Notes under the pieces: generated by a model
The model's input: only the letters and a program-made list of their open reading frames with translations
Told to the model about the DNA's origin: nothing
Databases searched by the model: none
Part shown: positions 8,798 through 17,059 of the stretch, one piece after another
How the letters are laid out: every line of letters begins with the position of its first letter
Position numbering within the stretch: position 1 is the stretch's first letter
Made by a program: the position numbers and the translations under genes
Source of the DNA: CAIZQW01 sp942493055
GTDB taxonomy: Bacteria; Verrucomicrobiota; Kiritimatiellia; RFP12; UBA1067
DNA length: 64,000 nucleotides
NCBI GenBank assembly: GCA_942493055.1
Contig: OW818680.1
Location: 620,001 to 684,000 of the forward strand
Direction of reading: 5' to 3'

Positions 8798-11797
8798 ATG
8801 AAAATCGTCTTACTGATCGGAGTACTTTTGACGGGGGTGACCCTTGCCGCCCCTGCGTCCAAGCCGGAGAATCTGGCGCTCAAAGCAAAAGTCGTTGCGA
8901 CTTCTGAGTATAGCGGAACGTACTCAGCAAGACATGTTGCGGATGGCATCATTCCTGAAGCCGGCCGCAATAACAGCGATGGCAAAGAGTGGGCTGTGAA
9001 GGGCAACAACCATCCGGATGGCGTGACACTGACCCTGACGTGGCCTTCTCCCGTGGCCATCGCCGAGGTGGTCTACTACGGGCGCACGTGCTATGCGGTG
9101 GAAGCTTTTAAGCAGTGCGCGGTCTCCGTTGAGGGCGCCAAGGAGCCGCTGCTCACAGCTAACTTGGAACCGGGGCACGGCCCCCAGCGGATGAGACTGA
9201 AGCAGCCTGTTACGTCAGCTACGTTGCAACTAAAGTTTACAGGACATCACGACTGCAAAAACCCCGGCGCAGCAGAGATCGAAGTCTATGCCGCCCCCAC
9301 CGACGAGAAGGCACTGGGGAAGTTCATCGCGATGAAACCCATGTCCCGTGTCGAAACCATGCCCTATGTCGAACCGGTGATCAAGGAGACGCCTGCACTG
9401 GCCGAAAAGCTCCAGACCGGCAAGCTGGGATTCGACAAAATGCTGCTGGTGGAACGGCATCCGTATCACATCAGCCATGTCTATGTCTACCATGTCGAAT
9501 CCTTCAAGCCTGGCGGCGGCATCCACATCTTCACCCCCGATGCGAAGGGCGGAAAACTTGAAAAGATCTTTGATGCCGGCGGCGGCATGGTGATGGACTG
9601 CTCGCTTTCATACGACGCAAAAGAGATCCTCTTCAGCTATAAACGGAAACCGACCTTGACCGAAAACCTGGGAAGAAGCGAACACATAAACCACATGACA
9701 ACAGACCGGGATGCAAAGTACCAGGTGTTTCGCATGAACTTGGAGGAGCGGAAACCTGTCCTGTTGACGGACCACTACTCCAACAACTTCAACCCCTGCT
9801 GGCTCCCGGATGGAAGGATCGCCTTCCTCTCTGATCGTAAACTCTCGTTCGCCTATTGCTTTACCAGCTCCTCGCCCTTGCTCTACCGGATGGAGCGGGA
9901 CGGCTCCAACGTCTTCAAGATGTCGCATGGCTACCTGAATGATTTCACACCCAGCATCCTGAATGACGGAAGGGTCATATACAGCCGCTGGGAATACGTT
10001 GACAGGCCGGCATGCCCGATCCAGAGTCTCTGGACATTGCGGCCCGACGGCACGAAACTGGAAGGTTTTTTCGGTAATCGCGTTTTGGAACCCGGAACCT
10101 TCATGGAGGCCCGTTCCATCGGCAATACGCGCAAAGTCCTCTGCGTGCTGACCGGACACAACGGCTCATGCCGCGGCGCCCTGGGCATCATCGACCCCGC
10201 TTTCGGCGCAAACGCACAGCAAGGCATCCGGAATATCACCCCGGAGATATTCATTCCGGATGTTGAAGGGAACAATAGAAAAACCCGTGGTCCCTACGGA
10301 AACGACCTCGTCAACAAAGGCCCTTACGAGAACCCCTTCCCGATTGATGAAAAATACTTTCTGGTTTCCAACATGGGAACCATCCTCTTACGGGACTATG
10401 ACGGAACCGAGTGCACCGTGGTGAAAAGACCCGTTGACAAAATGGGCTTCTTCTCTCCGATCCCGATCCGCACGGTCAAGGTCCCTCCCGTCATCACGTC
10501 ATCGCTGCCCAAAGGTGAACACGAACCCTGGGGCACGGTTGTGATGATGGATGTCTACAATGGCCTTGAACCCGATGTGGCGCGCGGCGAGATCAAGCAG
10601 CTGGCCATTGTCGAGGAGATTGAAAAGGGTGATTTCGCTCCGCACACAGGCATTTACGGATACCAATTCCCGCTGGTCTCCTGCGGCGCGACCTACGCAG
10701 CCAAGAAGCTTTGGGGATACGCAAAAGTCGAGGAGGACGGCTCTGCCCATTTCAAGGTTCCCTCAGGAGTCCCCTTCTACTTCCTGGCACTCGACAAAGA
10801 GGGACGCGCCGTCCAGCGGATGCGCTCGTTCACCCACTTCCAGCCCGGCGAGAAACAGAGCTGCATCGGGTGCCACGCGGACAGAAACTATGCCTCTCAA
10901 ACTGCCAAAACCAGCACCCGGGCAACCGCCTCCCTGCGCCAGCCGGAGGCGCTTCTGGAACCGGAGTGGGGCCGGAGGAATTTTGACTACTCCTCCATCG
11001 TCCAGCCCGTATTGGATCAGCACTGTATCAAGTGCCACAACGCGCGCGAGCAGCCCGGCGGCGTTGACCTGACCGGCGATAAGACCGACTTCTGGAATGT
11101 CTCCTACGAGCATCTTGCGAGAAAAGGAACGCATGGCGAGAAGGATCCCTTCCAGCACGGGGTCAGAGACCTGGAGGCCGTCGGACAGAATCCCTACGTG
11201 AAATGGATCTCGAGTATTAATGGCGCAGGGAAGAACATCCTCATGATCAAACCGCGGACCTGGGGCGCTTATCCCAGCAAGCTGACAGCGATCCTCCTCA
11301 GCGGCCACCCGGATAAGAACGGGCAGAAGCGTTTCTCAATGGATGAACGCTCCATGCGCCGCCTCTTCGCCTGGATGGACCTGAACGTCCCCTACTACAA
11401 GGACTCGAAAACAAACCATCCCGATGTGCCGGGCAGCCGGATGATGCGCCCTGCGCAACTGGACAAGACGCTTGAGGATGTCCGCAAAAGACGCTGTGCA
11501 GAGTGCCACGAAAAGGTTCCACGTAAATTCTATACACGCATCACCCAGATCGGGGACAACAACTTCCTCCTGGCGCCGCTAGCAAAAGCAGCGGGCGGAA
11601 CAGAGGCCTGCGGCAAGGCTACATTCACCTCGAAGGACGATCCGGATTACCAGGCGCTCCTGAAGACCTTCGAGCCCATCACCCAACTGATGAAGGAACG
11701 CCCCAGAATCGACTTCCCGGGCGCGGAATATATCCCCCACAAGAACGCGCATCCTCAACTGACCGGCGCAACCTGCGGCAAGCCGCCGGAGGCGTGA
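8798..11797 (+). CDS. exported multidomain protein: discoidin-like domain, beta-propeller (HZS-alpha-like), three c-type heme motifs
   Basis: 999 residues. A signal peptide (MKIVLLIGVLLTG..., about 1-19) is followed by an F5/8-type discoidin-like domain (about 22-165; NLALKAKVVATSEYSGTYSARHVADG). Next is a TolB/WD40-like propeller (about 200-640) resembling the alpha subunit of hydrazine synthase and related planctomycete proteins. Three CXXCH motifs occur: C689-C692-H693, C743-C746-H747 and C900-C903-H904. The last two lie in a cytochrome-c-like C-terminal half with KCHNAREQPGGVDL. The protein should act in the periplasm or at the surface and bind covalent heme. The HZS resemblance reflects a shared fold and does not imply anammox. 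Redox partner and substrate are unknown. Confidence 0.72.
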   Translation: MKIVLLIGVLLTGVTLAAPASKPENLALKAKVVATSEYSGTYSARHVADGIIPEAGRNNSDGKEWAVKGNNHPDGVTLTLTWPSPVAIAEVVYYGRTCYAVEAFKQCAVSVEGAKEPLLTANLEPGHGPQRMRLKQPVTSATLQLKFTGHHDCKNPGAAEIEVYAAPTDEKALGKFIAMKPMSRVETMPYVEPVIKETPALAEKLQTGKLGFDKMLLVERHPYHISHVYVYHVESFKPGGGIHIFTPDAKGGKLEKIFDAGGGMVMDCSLSYDAKEILFSYKRKPTLTENLGRSEHINHMTTDRDAKYQVFRMNLEERKPVLLTDHYSNNFNPCWLPDGRIAFLSDRKLSFAYCFTSSSPLLYRMERDGSNVFKMSHGYLNDFTPSILNDGRVIYSRWEYVDRPACPIQSLWTLRPDGTKLEGFFGNRVLEPGTFMEARSIGNTRKVLCVLTGHNGSCRGALGIIDPAFGANAQQGIRNITPEIFIPDVEGNNRKTRGPYGNDLVNKGPYENPFPIDEKYFLVSNMGTILLRDYDGTECTVVKRPVDKMGFFSPIPIRTVKVPPVITSSLPKGEHEPWGTVVMMDVYNGLEPDVARGEIKQLAIVEEIEKGDFAPHTGIYGYQFPLVSCGATYAAKKLWGYAKVEEDGSAHFKVPSGVPFYFLALDKEGRAVQRMRSFTHFQPGEKQSCIGCHADRNYASQTAKTSTRATASLRQPEALLEPEWGRRNFDYSSIVQPVLDQHCIKCHNAREQPGGVDLTGDKTDFWNVSYEHLARKGTHGEKDPFQHGVRDLEAVGQNPYVKWISSINGAGKNILMIKPRTWGAYPSKLTAILLSGHPDKNGQKRFSMDERSMRRLFAWMDLNVPYYKDSKTNHPDVPGSRMMRPAQLDKTLEDVRKRRCAECHEKVPRKFYTRITQIGDNNFLLAPLAKAAGGTEACGKATFTSKDDPDYQALLKTFEPITQLMKERPRIDFPGAEYIPHKNAHPQLTGATCGKPPEA

Positions 11798-11824
11798 GCG
11801 GGTGCTCTTTTCTCCAGCACAGGG

Positions 11825-11850
11825 TTATTCGAACTGCTTACAGAAGATGA
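11825..11850 (-). repeat. remnant copy of the 3' end of the DUF480 gene
   Basis: About 22 of 26 bases match the 3' end of the DUF480 gene (stop codon at 17060-17062), including its stop codon and a 15-base perfect stretch. Read on the minus strand it still ends in a KQFE-like tail. The rest of the gap from 11798 to 11984 shows no recognisable gene. This is probably the relic of a duplication or recombination event. Confidence 0.5.
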
Positions 11851-11984
11851 CGGGGATCCTGAGCAACTGCTCGGCGTCGTTGTTGGGCGGCGGAAAATGC
11901 CAGGGCACCGCAGTCTCGGCACCTGCCGATGCCGCAACAGAATGAGATGAACTTTTCCAAAGGCAGACCAGGGTCGCTAAAAAA

Positions 11985-13049
11985 TCAATACTTACCATGC
12001 CTCTTACAGGCTTCAATGTACGCCATGACCTTGTCATAGGCCATGCCGTCGTGAATCGAATGGTCGGTCGAGAGGATATACCCCCCGCCCGGCTTGGCGA
12101 TCGCGAGGCATTCCCTGACTTCGTTCTCAATCTCTTCAGGCGTTCCCGTGCACATCGTGTACTTGTTGTCCACATTGCCGATCGGACACAGCCTCCCGGC
12201 ATACCGCGCCTTCACTTTGGCAAGATCCATGCCTGCCGCACGCTCGACCGGATGAAACCCGTTGATGCCTGTCTCAACCAGATCGTCCAAGACATCCCAG
12301 ATTCTTCCGTCGTTGTGCATAATCACCGGTTTGCCCAGCCTCTTCATGCCCTGCACCATCGCCCTGAACGGCGGAATAAAGAACTCCCTGAGATGCGTGG
12401 GTGACATTAGCAGCGACGAGGTGCTTCCCCAGTCATCCGATATAGAGAACGCGTCCACGCCGTTCAGTTCCGCCACCTTCCCGCACACCTGCAACACCCA
12501 TTTCACATACGCGTCTGTCATCTCGTGGACAAGCGCCGGATCCTCATAGATGGAAATGGAAAGCGTCTCGAGATCCATCAGATACCAGTACATCATTGTG
12601 AACGGGCCCAGCACTCCGGCAATAATCGCAATCTCCCCCTCATTCGCCTTGATCCCTTCGTTCAGCATCTTCAGGCGGTGAGGTGCCGACGGCAGCGGCA
12701 TTCGGTACGCCTTCCAGTCGTCGCGCGACTTGACCGGCACGTCGGTCTGCGCCATGATGGGCCACCCGTTCTTGATGTAGGTGATGCCCCACTCGTCTTG
12801 ATACCGGGCCCCCTCCGGCTGGCACTCCTCCTCGGTCCCACAAAAACCGTTGATCGGAATCCACATGCCGTCCAGCCCCAGTTTTGTCGCAAGCCTCACC
12901 TGCGCGTCAGCCTCGTAAAGTTTCGGCTCATGGTCCAGGACTTTCTTGAGCAGGTTCCGACTGAACAGGTAATCGACGATCGGCACCCGGTCGGGGATGC
13001 CGCAGCTCAGCGCGGTCAAGACTCTCTCTCTCGATTTCATCGCTTCCAC
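11985..13049 (-). CDS. uroporphyrinogen-decarboxylase-fold protein (MtaA/CmuA superfamily), divergent subtype
   Basis: 354 residues covering a full URO-D TIM barrel, starting SRERVLTALSCGIPDRVPIVD. The superfamily includes HemE and the zinc-dependent methyltransferases MtaA/MtbA/CmuA. The methyltransferase HxC...C zinc ligands are not present: the corresponding places read MHNDG (H245, D247) and STDHSIHDG (near 328-335). It lacks clear HemE features and sits with a sugar transporter and another URO-D gene, so a heme role is unlikely. The likely role is methyl or one-carbon transfer or an unassigned decarboxylation; the substrate is unknown. The MFS gene ends 8 bp upstream, so the two are probably co-transcribed. 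Confidence 0.75.
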   Translation of the reverse strand: MEAMKSRERVLTALSCGIPDRVPIVDYLFSRNLLKKVLDHEPKLYEADAQVRLATKLGLDGMWIPINGFCGTEEECQPEGARYQDEWGITYIKNGWPIMAQTDVPVKSRDDWKAYRMPLPSAPHRLKMLNEGIKANEGEIAIIAGVLGPFTMMYWYLMDLETLSISIYEDPALVHEMTDAYVKWVLQVCGKVAELNGVDAFSISDDWGSTSSLLMSPTHLREFFIPPFRAMVQGMKRLGKPVIMHNDGRIWDVLDDLVETGINGFHPVERAAGMDLAKVKARYAGRLCPIGNVDNKYTMCTGTPEEIENEVRECLAIAKPGGGYILSTDHSIHDGMAYDKVMAYIEACKRHGKY

Positions 13050-13057
13050 CTACCTTC

Positions 13058-14437
13058 CTATTTGCACGTCCTGTCACTTTTGACGAACAGCTTCTCGATG
13101 TCTTCCAGCGAATGCCCCTTGGTCTCCGGGACTCTAAAGAAGACGAACACAATGTTCACCAGAGCCATGAACCCGAAGATCCAGAAGGTCCCGGGGTTGC
13201 CAACCGCCTTCTGCATCACGGGAAAGACGAGGTTGCCCAGAAAGGCAAACACCCACAGGGATGTGGTCGCGACCGACATGGCACGGCCCCTCACCTTGGT
13301 GGGAAAGATCTCGGAGAGGATGACCCAGCAGACCACGCCATTCCCGACGGCATGGCCGGCAACAAAGGCCATGACACCGATCAAAATTCCTAGCGGCCAG
13401 CCTCCCACAAAATAGAGCAACCCGACAAGGCCGAAGGCGATGGTCTGTGTAATCGTCCCTGCGAGCAACAACGTGCGCCGTCCTGCCTTGTCCACCAACC
13501 AGAGGGCGAGCAGCGTGAAGATGAGATTGATGAGACTGACCAGTACGGATTGAACGAAAGCATCGCCAGTATGTGTTCCGGCCGCCTCGAAAATGGAAGG
13601 TAGATAGGAGAAGACCGGCGTGATGCCGCTGGTCTGCGTCAACCCCGCCAGCACAACGCCCAGGAACAGCGCTTGCCCAAAACCGGACTTAAACAGTTCG
13701 GAGAAGCGACCCTCTTCCGTTGTCAACGATTCGTGGATAGCGGCGGACTCCTCCCTCGCGAGCGAAGCGCCGTTGATCCGGGTCAGCACGTCCAGACCGT
13801 CTCCCGACCGGCCGACCTTCATCAGCCAGCGCGGACTCTCCAACGCAGCGACGATAGCCAGTGCAAAGAGGACCGCCGGCACAGCGCCCGCCACAAACAT
13901 CCACTTCCAGCCCACCTCGAGATTCCACGCCTCCGTCCCGCTGCGCTGGATCAGCATGTTCACGAAAACCGCGCTCAGAATGCCAAGTACGATCCCCAAC
14001 TGGTAAAGCGTCACCAGCCTGCCGCGCACACGGCCAGGTGAAATCTCCGCGATATACATCGGTGCCAGAATTGAGGCCGCCCCGATGCCGATACCGCCGA
14101 GAATCCGCCAGAAGACAAAGCCATTGAGCGTGGAGACAAAGTAGATGCCCACCGAGGAGCCGGCAAAGCAGGCCGCACAAATCGAAAGGCTCTTCTTAAG
14201 TCCGATACGGTCTGCCAGCCAGCCTGCACCTGCAGAACCCGTAAGGCAGCCCACCAGTGCGCAACCCGCGGCCCAGCCGGTTCCCGCGGCATCCAGAGTA
14301 AACGCCTTCGAAAGATAACCGATCGCCCCGCTGATGACGATATTGTCATAGCCGAAGAGAAAACCGCCCAGCGAAGAGACGCTTGCGGCAACCACCAGAA
14401 ACCAGAGATTACGTCCCGTTTTCTTGTCATCTGTCAT
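13058..14437 (-). CDS. MFS sugar-porter family transporter
   Basis: About 459 residues and roughly 12 transmembrane helices. Sugar-porter signatures are visible: GGFLFGYDNIVISGA in helix 1, DRIGLKKSL in the first cytoplasmic loop, ALESPRWLMKVGR before the central loop, and the C-terminal PETKGHSLEDIEKLF. The start at 14437 (ATG, MTDDKK) is preferred to the GTG at 14464 because a GGAGAAGG ribosome binding site precedes it. It is probably a proton-coupled importer of a monosaccharide or polyol. Flanked by two URO-D genes on the same strand, it may bring in the substrate that this cluster processes; that link is inference. Confidence 0.88.
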   Translation of the reverse strand: MTDDKKTGRNLWFLVVAASVSSLGGFLFGYDNIVISGAIGYLSKAFTLDAAGTGWAAGCALVGCLTGSAGAGWLADRIGLKKSLSICAACFAGSSVGIYFVSTLNGFVFWRILGGIGIGAASILAPMYIAEISPGRVRGRLVTLYQLGIVLGILSAVFVNMLIQRSGTEAWNLEVGWKWMFVAGAVPAVLFALAIVAALESPRWLMKVGRSGDGLDVLTRINGASLAREESAAIHESLTTEEGRFSELFKSGFGQALFLGVVLAGLTQTSGITPVFSYLPSIFEAAGTHTGDAFVQSVLVSLINLIFTLLALWLVDKAGRRTLLLAGTITQTIAFGLVGLLYFVGGWPLGILIGVMAFVAGHAVGNGVVCWVILSEIFPTKVRGRAMSVATTSLWVFAFLGNLVFPVMQKAVGNPGTFWIFGFMALVNIVFVFFRVPETKGHSLEDIEKLFVKSDRTCK

Positions 14438-14462
14438 ACGTTCTCGCCTTCTCCCTTCTCTC

Positions 14463-14522
14463 ACTAACGCACTAATGAACTAACGCACTAATGAACTAAC
14501 GCACTAACGAACTAACGCACTA
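14463..14522. repeat. 16-bp tandem repeat, about 3.7 copies
   Basis: The unit actaacgcactaatga occurs at 14463-14478 and 14479-14494, then as a one-base variant at 14495-14510, then as a partial copy. The last copy overlaps the stop codon of the downstream URO-D gene (14512-14514). The array fills the whole gap between that gene and the MFS transporter. It has no CRISPR-like spacers. Confidence 0.9.
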
Positions 14523-15558
14523 TTCTTCCGTATTTCTCCGCCGCAGCCATCAGCGCCCGCATGTTCTCAGGCTTGGTGTTTCGACCGAGCGCGCAACCTG
14601 AACTCAAGAAAAAGTTCCTTCCCCCTGTGGCCTTGATCACATCCCGAACCGCCTCCTCGACCTGTTCCGGCGTGCCAAAGACCATCGGATCACTCGGATT
14701 GATATTGCCCATGAGCACGGTCTCGGAGGGAACCAGGCGCCGCGCCTCAGCCATGTCGAGCTGCCAATCCACCTCAATGATCTTTGCACCCACGCGACCC
14801 ATGTCCGCGATGATCCCGTTCGTGTTGCCGCAGATGTGGAGCGAGAAGGGAATCCCAGCAGCCTGCACCTCTTCAGTCAGCCGCTTCTCAGGCTCCAGTG
14901 CAAATTTCCGATAGAGCTCCGGTGAAATCAAGTTGGGGCCTGCAAAGGCGTCTCCGATGGAGGTGGCATCAGCGCCCGCATCCTTCTGGGCCTTCGCGAA
15001 AAGCGCGCACGCCTGACGGCAATAGTCGATCAGCTCACGTACCCCCGCTTCACTCTCCTCATCCAGCAAATCCATCAGGAAGTGCTCCGGCCCCCGCAAC
15101 AGGCAAGCCAGGCTGAAGGGCCCCTGGTCTGCGCGGCCCATAATGAACACCTCGGAGCCGATCCGCTCCTTCAAGCGTGCTGTCGCCTCCAGCCACACCG
15201 GAAGACGTCCATCCTTCCACGGATCCGGGAGCTTCAGCTTGCTGACATCCGCCAGGGAGGAGAGGGCCAGGCACGACTCATCCACAACAGCCGGATCATC
15301 CTCCCTCAGAATCACGGTGGCACCGCAGGCTTCCGCCAGCGAGGCATCGTCAAAATCAATCACACACCCGTCATATCCATATTTCGCCTGGCTGATCACC
15401 TGCGCCTCTGCCATCTTCGTAGCACTCCGGGCGAGTTCCCCGACTTTGAAACCTGCCGTCTCCGCCGCAAACATGAAGGTCTGCGGCACAACCGGCACAC
15501 GGTCAGGTTGTTCCCCTCTCAATACAGCCAAGCAACGTTCACGTCCGGTCATGGTCAT
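14512..15558 (-). CDS. URO-D-fold zinc methyltransferase of the MtaA/CmuA type
   Basis: 348 residues. Unlike the other two URO-D proteins here, it keeps the zinc-thiolate ligands of methylcobamide:CoM-type methyltransferases: H241-x-C243 in LHICGNTNG and C322 in SSGCALGRNT. The N-terminus (TGRERCLAVLRGEQPDRVPVVPQ) is typical of the family. It probably moves a methyl group between a corrinoid protein and a thiol or pterin acceptor; no corrinoid protein is encoded nearby. Its start codon overlaps the stop of the upstream cupin gene by 4 bp (ATGA), which indicates translational coupling. Confidence 0.82.
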   Translation of the reverse strand: MTMTGRERCLAVLRGEQPDRVPVVPQTFMFAAETAGFKVGELARSATKMAEAQVISQAKYGYDGCVIDFDDASLAEACGATVILREDDPAVVDESCLALSSLADVSKLKLPDPWKDGRLPVWLEATARLKERIGSEVFIMGRADQGPFSLACLLRGPEHFLMDLLDEESEAGVRELIDYCRQACALFAKAQKDAGADATSIGDAFAGPNLISPELYRKFALEPEKRLTEEVQAAGIPFSLHICGNTNGIIADMGRVGAKIIEVDWQLDMAEARRLVPSETVLMGNINPSDPMVFGTPEQVEEAVRDVIKATGGRNFFLSSGCALGRNTKPENMRALMAAAEKYGRIVR

Positions 15559-15986
15559 TCTCCTTTCGCGTGCGTATCAATGCACTGCACTTTTGCCCTC
15601 AATAATTCTTGTTCTCTTTCCGTCAGGCGACGATGCTCCACGTCCTGGAGATGCGTCCCGTCGCGCTCAACGATGATCACCAGCATGCCAGGCTCAGTCC
15701 TAATCGCATGCCAGACCCCACGCGGGACATTGTAGACGACACCTTGCTCCATTTGCGTGCATTCGAAATGAACCCCTTCCAAGACCGTCGCCTCAATCAA
15801 TGTCGCATGCCCTCTGACCAGCACAAAAACCTCATCGGTTTCCGTATGGCGCTCAATCTCCGAAAGGCTATCTGCATGAAGATCCGCGCGATCGTTTAAC
15901 TGGGCCACCTGCCAGCCGGAGCGCAGAACAAGCGGATGATACCCAGCTTCAAGGGTGTTATGACGTTCAAGTTTTGCTTCATTCAT
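15555..15986 (-). CDS. small cupin-domain protein
   Basis: 143 residues forming one cupin barrel. Motif 1 is partly visible as HTETDEVFVLVRGHATL (about 47-63) and motif 2 as VYNVPRGVWHAIRTEPG (about 84-100), giving candidate metal-binding His and Glu residues. It has no signal peptide, so it is cytoplasmic. It is the first gene of a minus-strand operon with the zinc methyltransferase and is divergent from an AraC regulator. It may be a small-molecule-binding or isomerase-like protein of the same pathway. The exact reaction is unknown. Confidence 0.75.
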   Translation of the reverse strand: MNEAKLERHNTLEAGYHPLVLRSGWQVAQLNDRADLHADSLSEIERHTETDEVFVLVRGHATLIEATVLEGVHFECTQMEQGVVYNVPRGVWHAIRTEPGMLVIIVERDGTHLQDVEHRRLTEREQELLRAKVQCIDTHAKGE

Positions 15987-16019
15987 GTCGGCATTATTTC
16001 ACAACCCATTGATTTAAAC

Positions 16020-16049
16020 GTTTCTGAACGTACAAAACTTTTCAGAAAC
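16020..16049. promoter_or_regulatory. inverted repeat in the divergent cupin/AraC intergenic region
   Basis: Two perfect 9-bp arms, gtttctgaa (16020-16028) and ttcagaaac (16041-16049), are 21 bp apart centre to centre. That spacing suits a dimeric regulator binding one face of the DNA. The site lies between the two divergent start codons, so the AraC protein encoded next to it is the obvious candidate ligand. This is inferred from position. Confidence 0.5.
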
Positions 16050-16058
16050 ATATCCTGC

Positions 16059-16087
16059 TTGACTCTTTCCCCCAAAAGTTTGATTAT
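16059..16087 (+). promoter_or_regulatory. possible promoter of the AraC gene
   Basis: TTGACT (16059-16064), a 17-bp spacer and GATTAT (16082-16087) lie directly against the first ATG at 16088. If used, transcription would begin near 16094, where a second in-frame ATG occurs, which implies a leaderless message starting at that codon. The -10 match is weak. Confidence 0.35.
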
Positions 16088-17050
16088 ATGAGCATGAACG
16101 AAAAAAATATGAATGCCGACAGGATCGTCGTTGACTATTCCGATCTTGGCATATCCGAGGTGCCTCTCGTCGGCAGATATACCTACACCCACGCTCATCC
16201 TCCGCTGCGTCAGCACCTCCATGAAGATGCCTTTGAAATGTGCGTTCTTCAGCATGGTCGTCAGCCCTACGTCATCGGGAAGAAACGCTTTGAACTCACA
16301 GCCGGCGACATGCTCATCACGCACCCAGGCGTTGTTCACGGCACGGCTTCTGAACCTGAGTATCGAGGTCGTCTCTATTGGCTCCAACTCATGAAACCGA
16401 GCCCCGGACGCCTGTTCCTAGGTCTTTCGTCCAGTCATGCCAGACTGCTCTTTGACCATCTTGACCGCCTTCCTTCCCGCCCCTACCCTAACTGTGACAT
16501 CCTCTTCACAACATTCGAGAGGCTTCTCGCATCGCCTCCGCCTTCCATGCCCAAGCCACTGCTCAAGGCCAGCATCGAGAATCTGTTGCTCCGGCTTCTC
16601 CTAGACATCCTGAGCTTGGCAGGACGCTCCACGCATCAATCCTGCTCTCCAGCGATTCAGCGTGCGCTCGCCTACCTCTCCGCACAGGTATCCGATAGTG
16701 TCTCCCTTCAGAAAGTCGCAAGAGCTGCAGGAACGTCCGAATCCTACCTGAAGGTGCATTTTTCCAAGGAAATTGGCATGACCCCCATGGAACACCTGAT
16801 GTGGCTTCGGATCGAAAAGGCAAAACGGCATCTGCAAGAAACGAAGGAGCCCATCACGGAACTCGCCTTCAGGCTTGGGTTCCTGACCAGCCAACACTTC
16901 GCAACGGTCTTCAAGCGCCTGACAGGCGTGACACCGAAGGACTACCGTGCGATGTCCACAGCCATCCTTCCCTCTGAGTCAGAACCCGCTGTTGGAGCCG
17001 GCCCTCACTTCCATCCAACAAAATCGATCATCCCTAAAAATATAAAATGA
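16088..17050 (+). CDS. AraC-family transcriptional regulator
   Basis: 320 residues. The N-terminal half has a cupin-like ligand-binding domain (about 30-105; HPPLRQHLHEDAFEMCVLQHGRQPY, LTAGDMLITHPGVVHG). The C-terminal half has two helix-turn-helix motifs (about 195-295), with LQKVARAAGTSESYLKVHF and ITELAFRLGFLTSQHFATVFKR followed by GVTPKDYR. ATGs at 16088, 16094 and 16109 are in frame, and the true start is uncertain. It is divergent from the cupin/URO-D/MFS operon and probably controls it in response to a small sugar-like ligand. The 16020-16049 inverted repeat is a candidate binding site. Confidence 0.9.
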   Translation: MSMNEKNMNADRIVVDYSDLGISEVPLVGRYTYTHAHPPLRQHLHEDAFEMCVLQHGRQPYVIGKKRFELTAGDMLITHPGVVHGTASEPEYRGRLYWLQLMKPSPGRLFLGLSSSHARLLFDHLDRLPSRPYPNCDILFTTFERLLASPPPSMPKPLLKASIENLLLRLLLDILSLAGRSTHQSCSPAIQRALAYLSAQVSDSVSLQKVARAAGTSESYLKVHFSKEIGMTPMEHLMWLRIEKAKRHLQETKEPITELAFRLGFLTSQHFATVFKRLTGVTPKDYRAMSTAILPSESEPAVGAGPHFHPTKSIIPKNIK

Positions 17051-17059
17051 AGCACCTCT

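Noticed and set aside
8798..11797. Reading the HZS-like protein as evidence of anammox
   Set aside because: Only the propeller fold is shared, the beta/gamma partners are absent and such proteins occur widely in PVC bacteria.
11985..13049. Naming the URO-D proteins as HemE
   Set aside because: No heme-synthesis neighbours and the family context favours methyltransferase-like roles; the active-site pattern differs from HemE.
14463..14522. Possible CRISPR array
   Set aside because: The repeats are contiguous 16-bp units without unique spacers and no cas gene is near.
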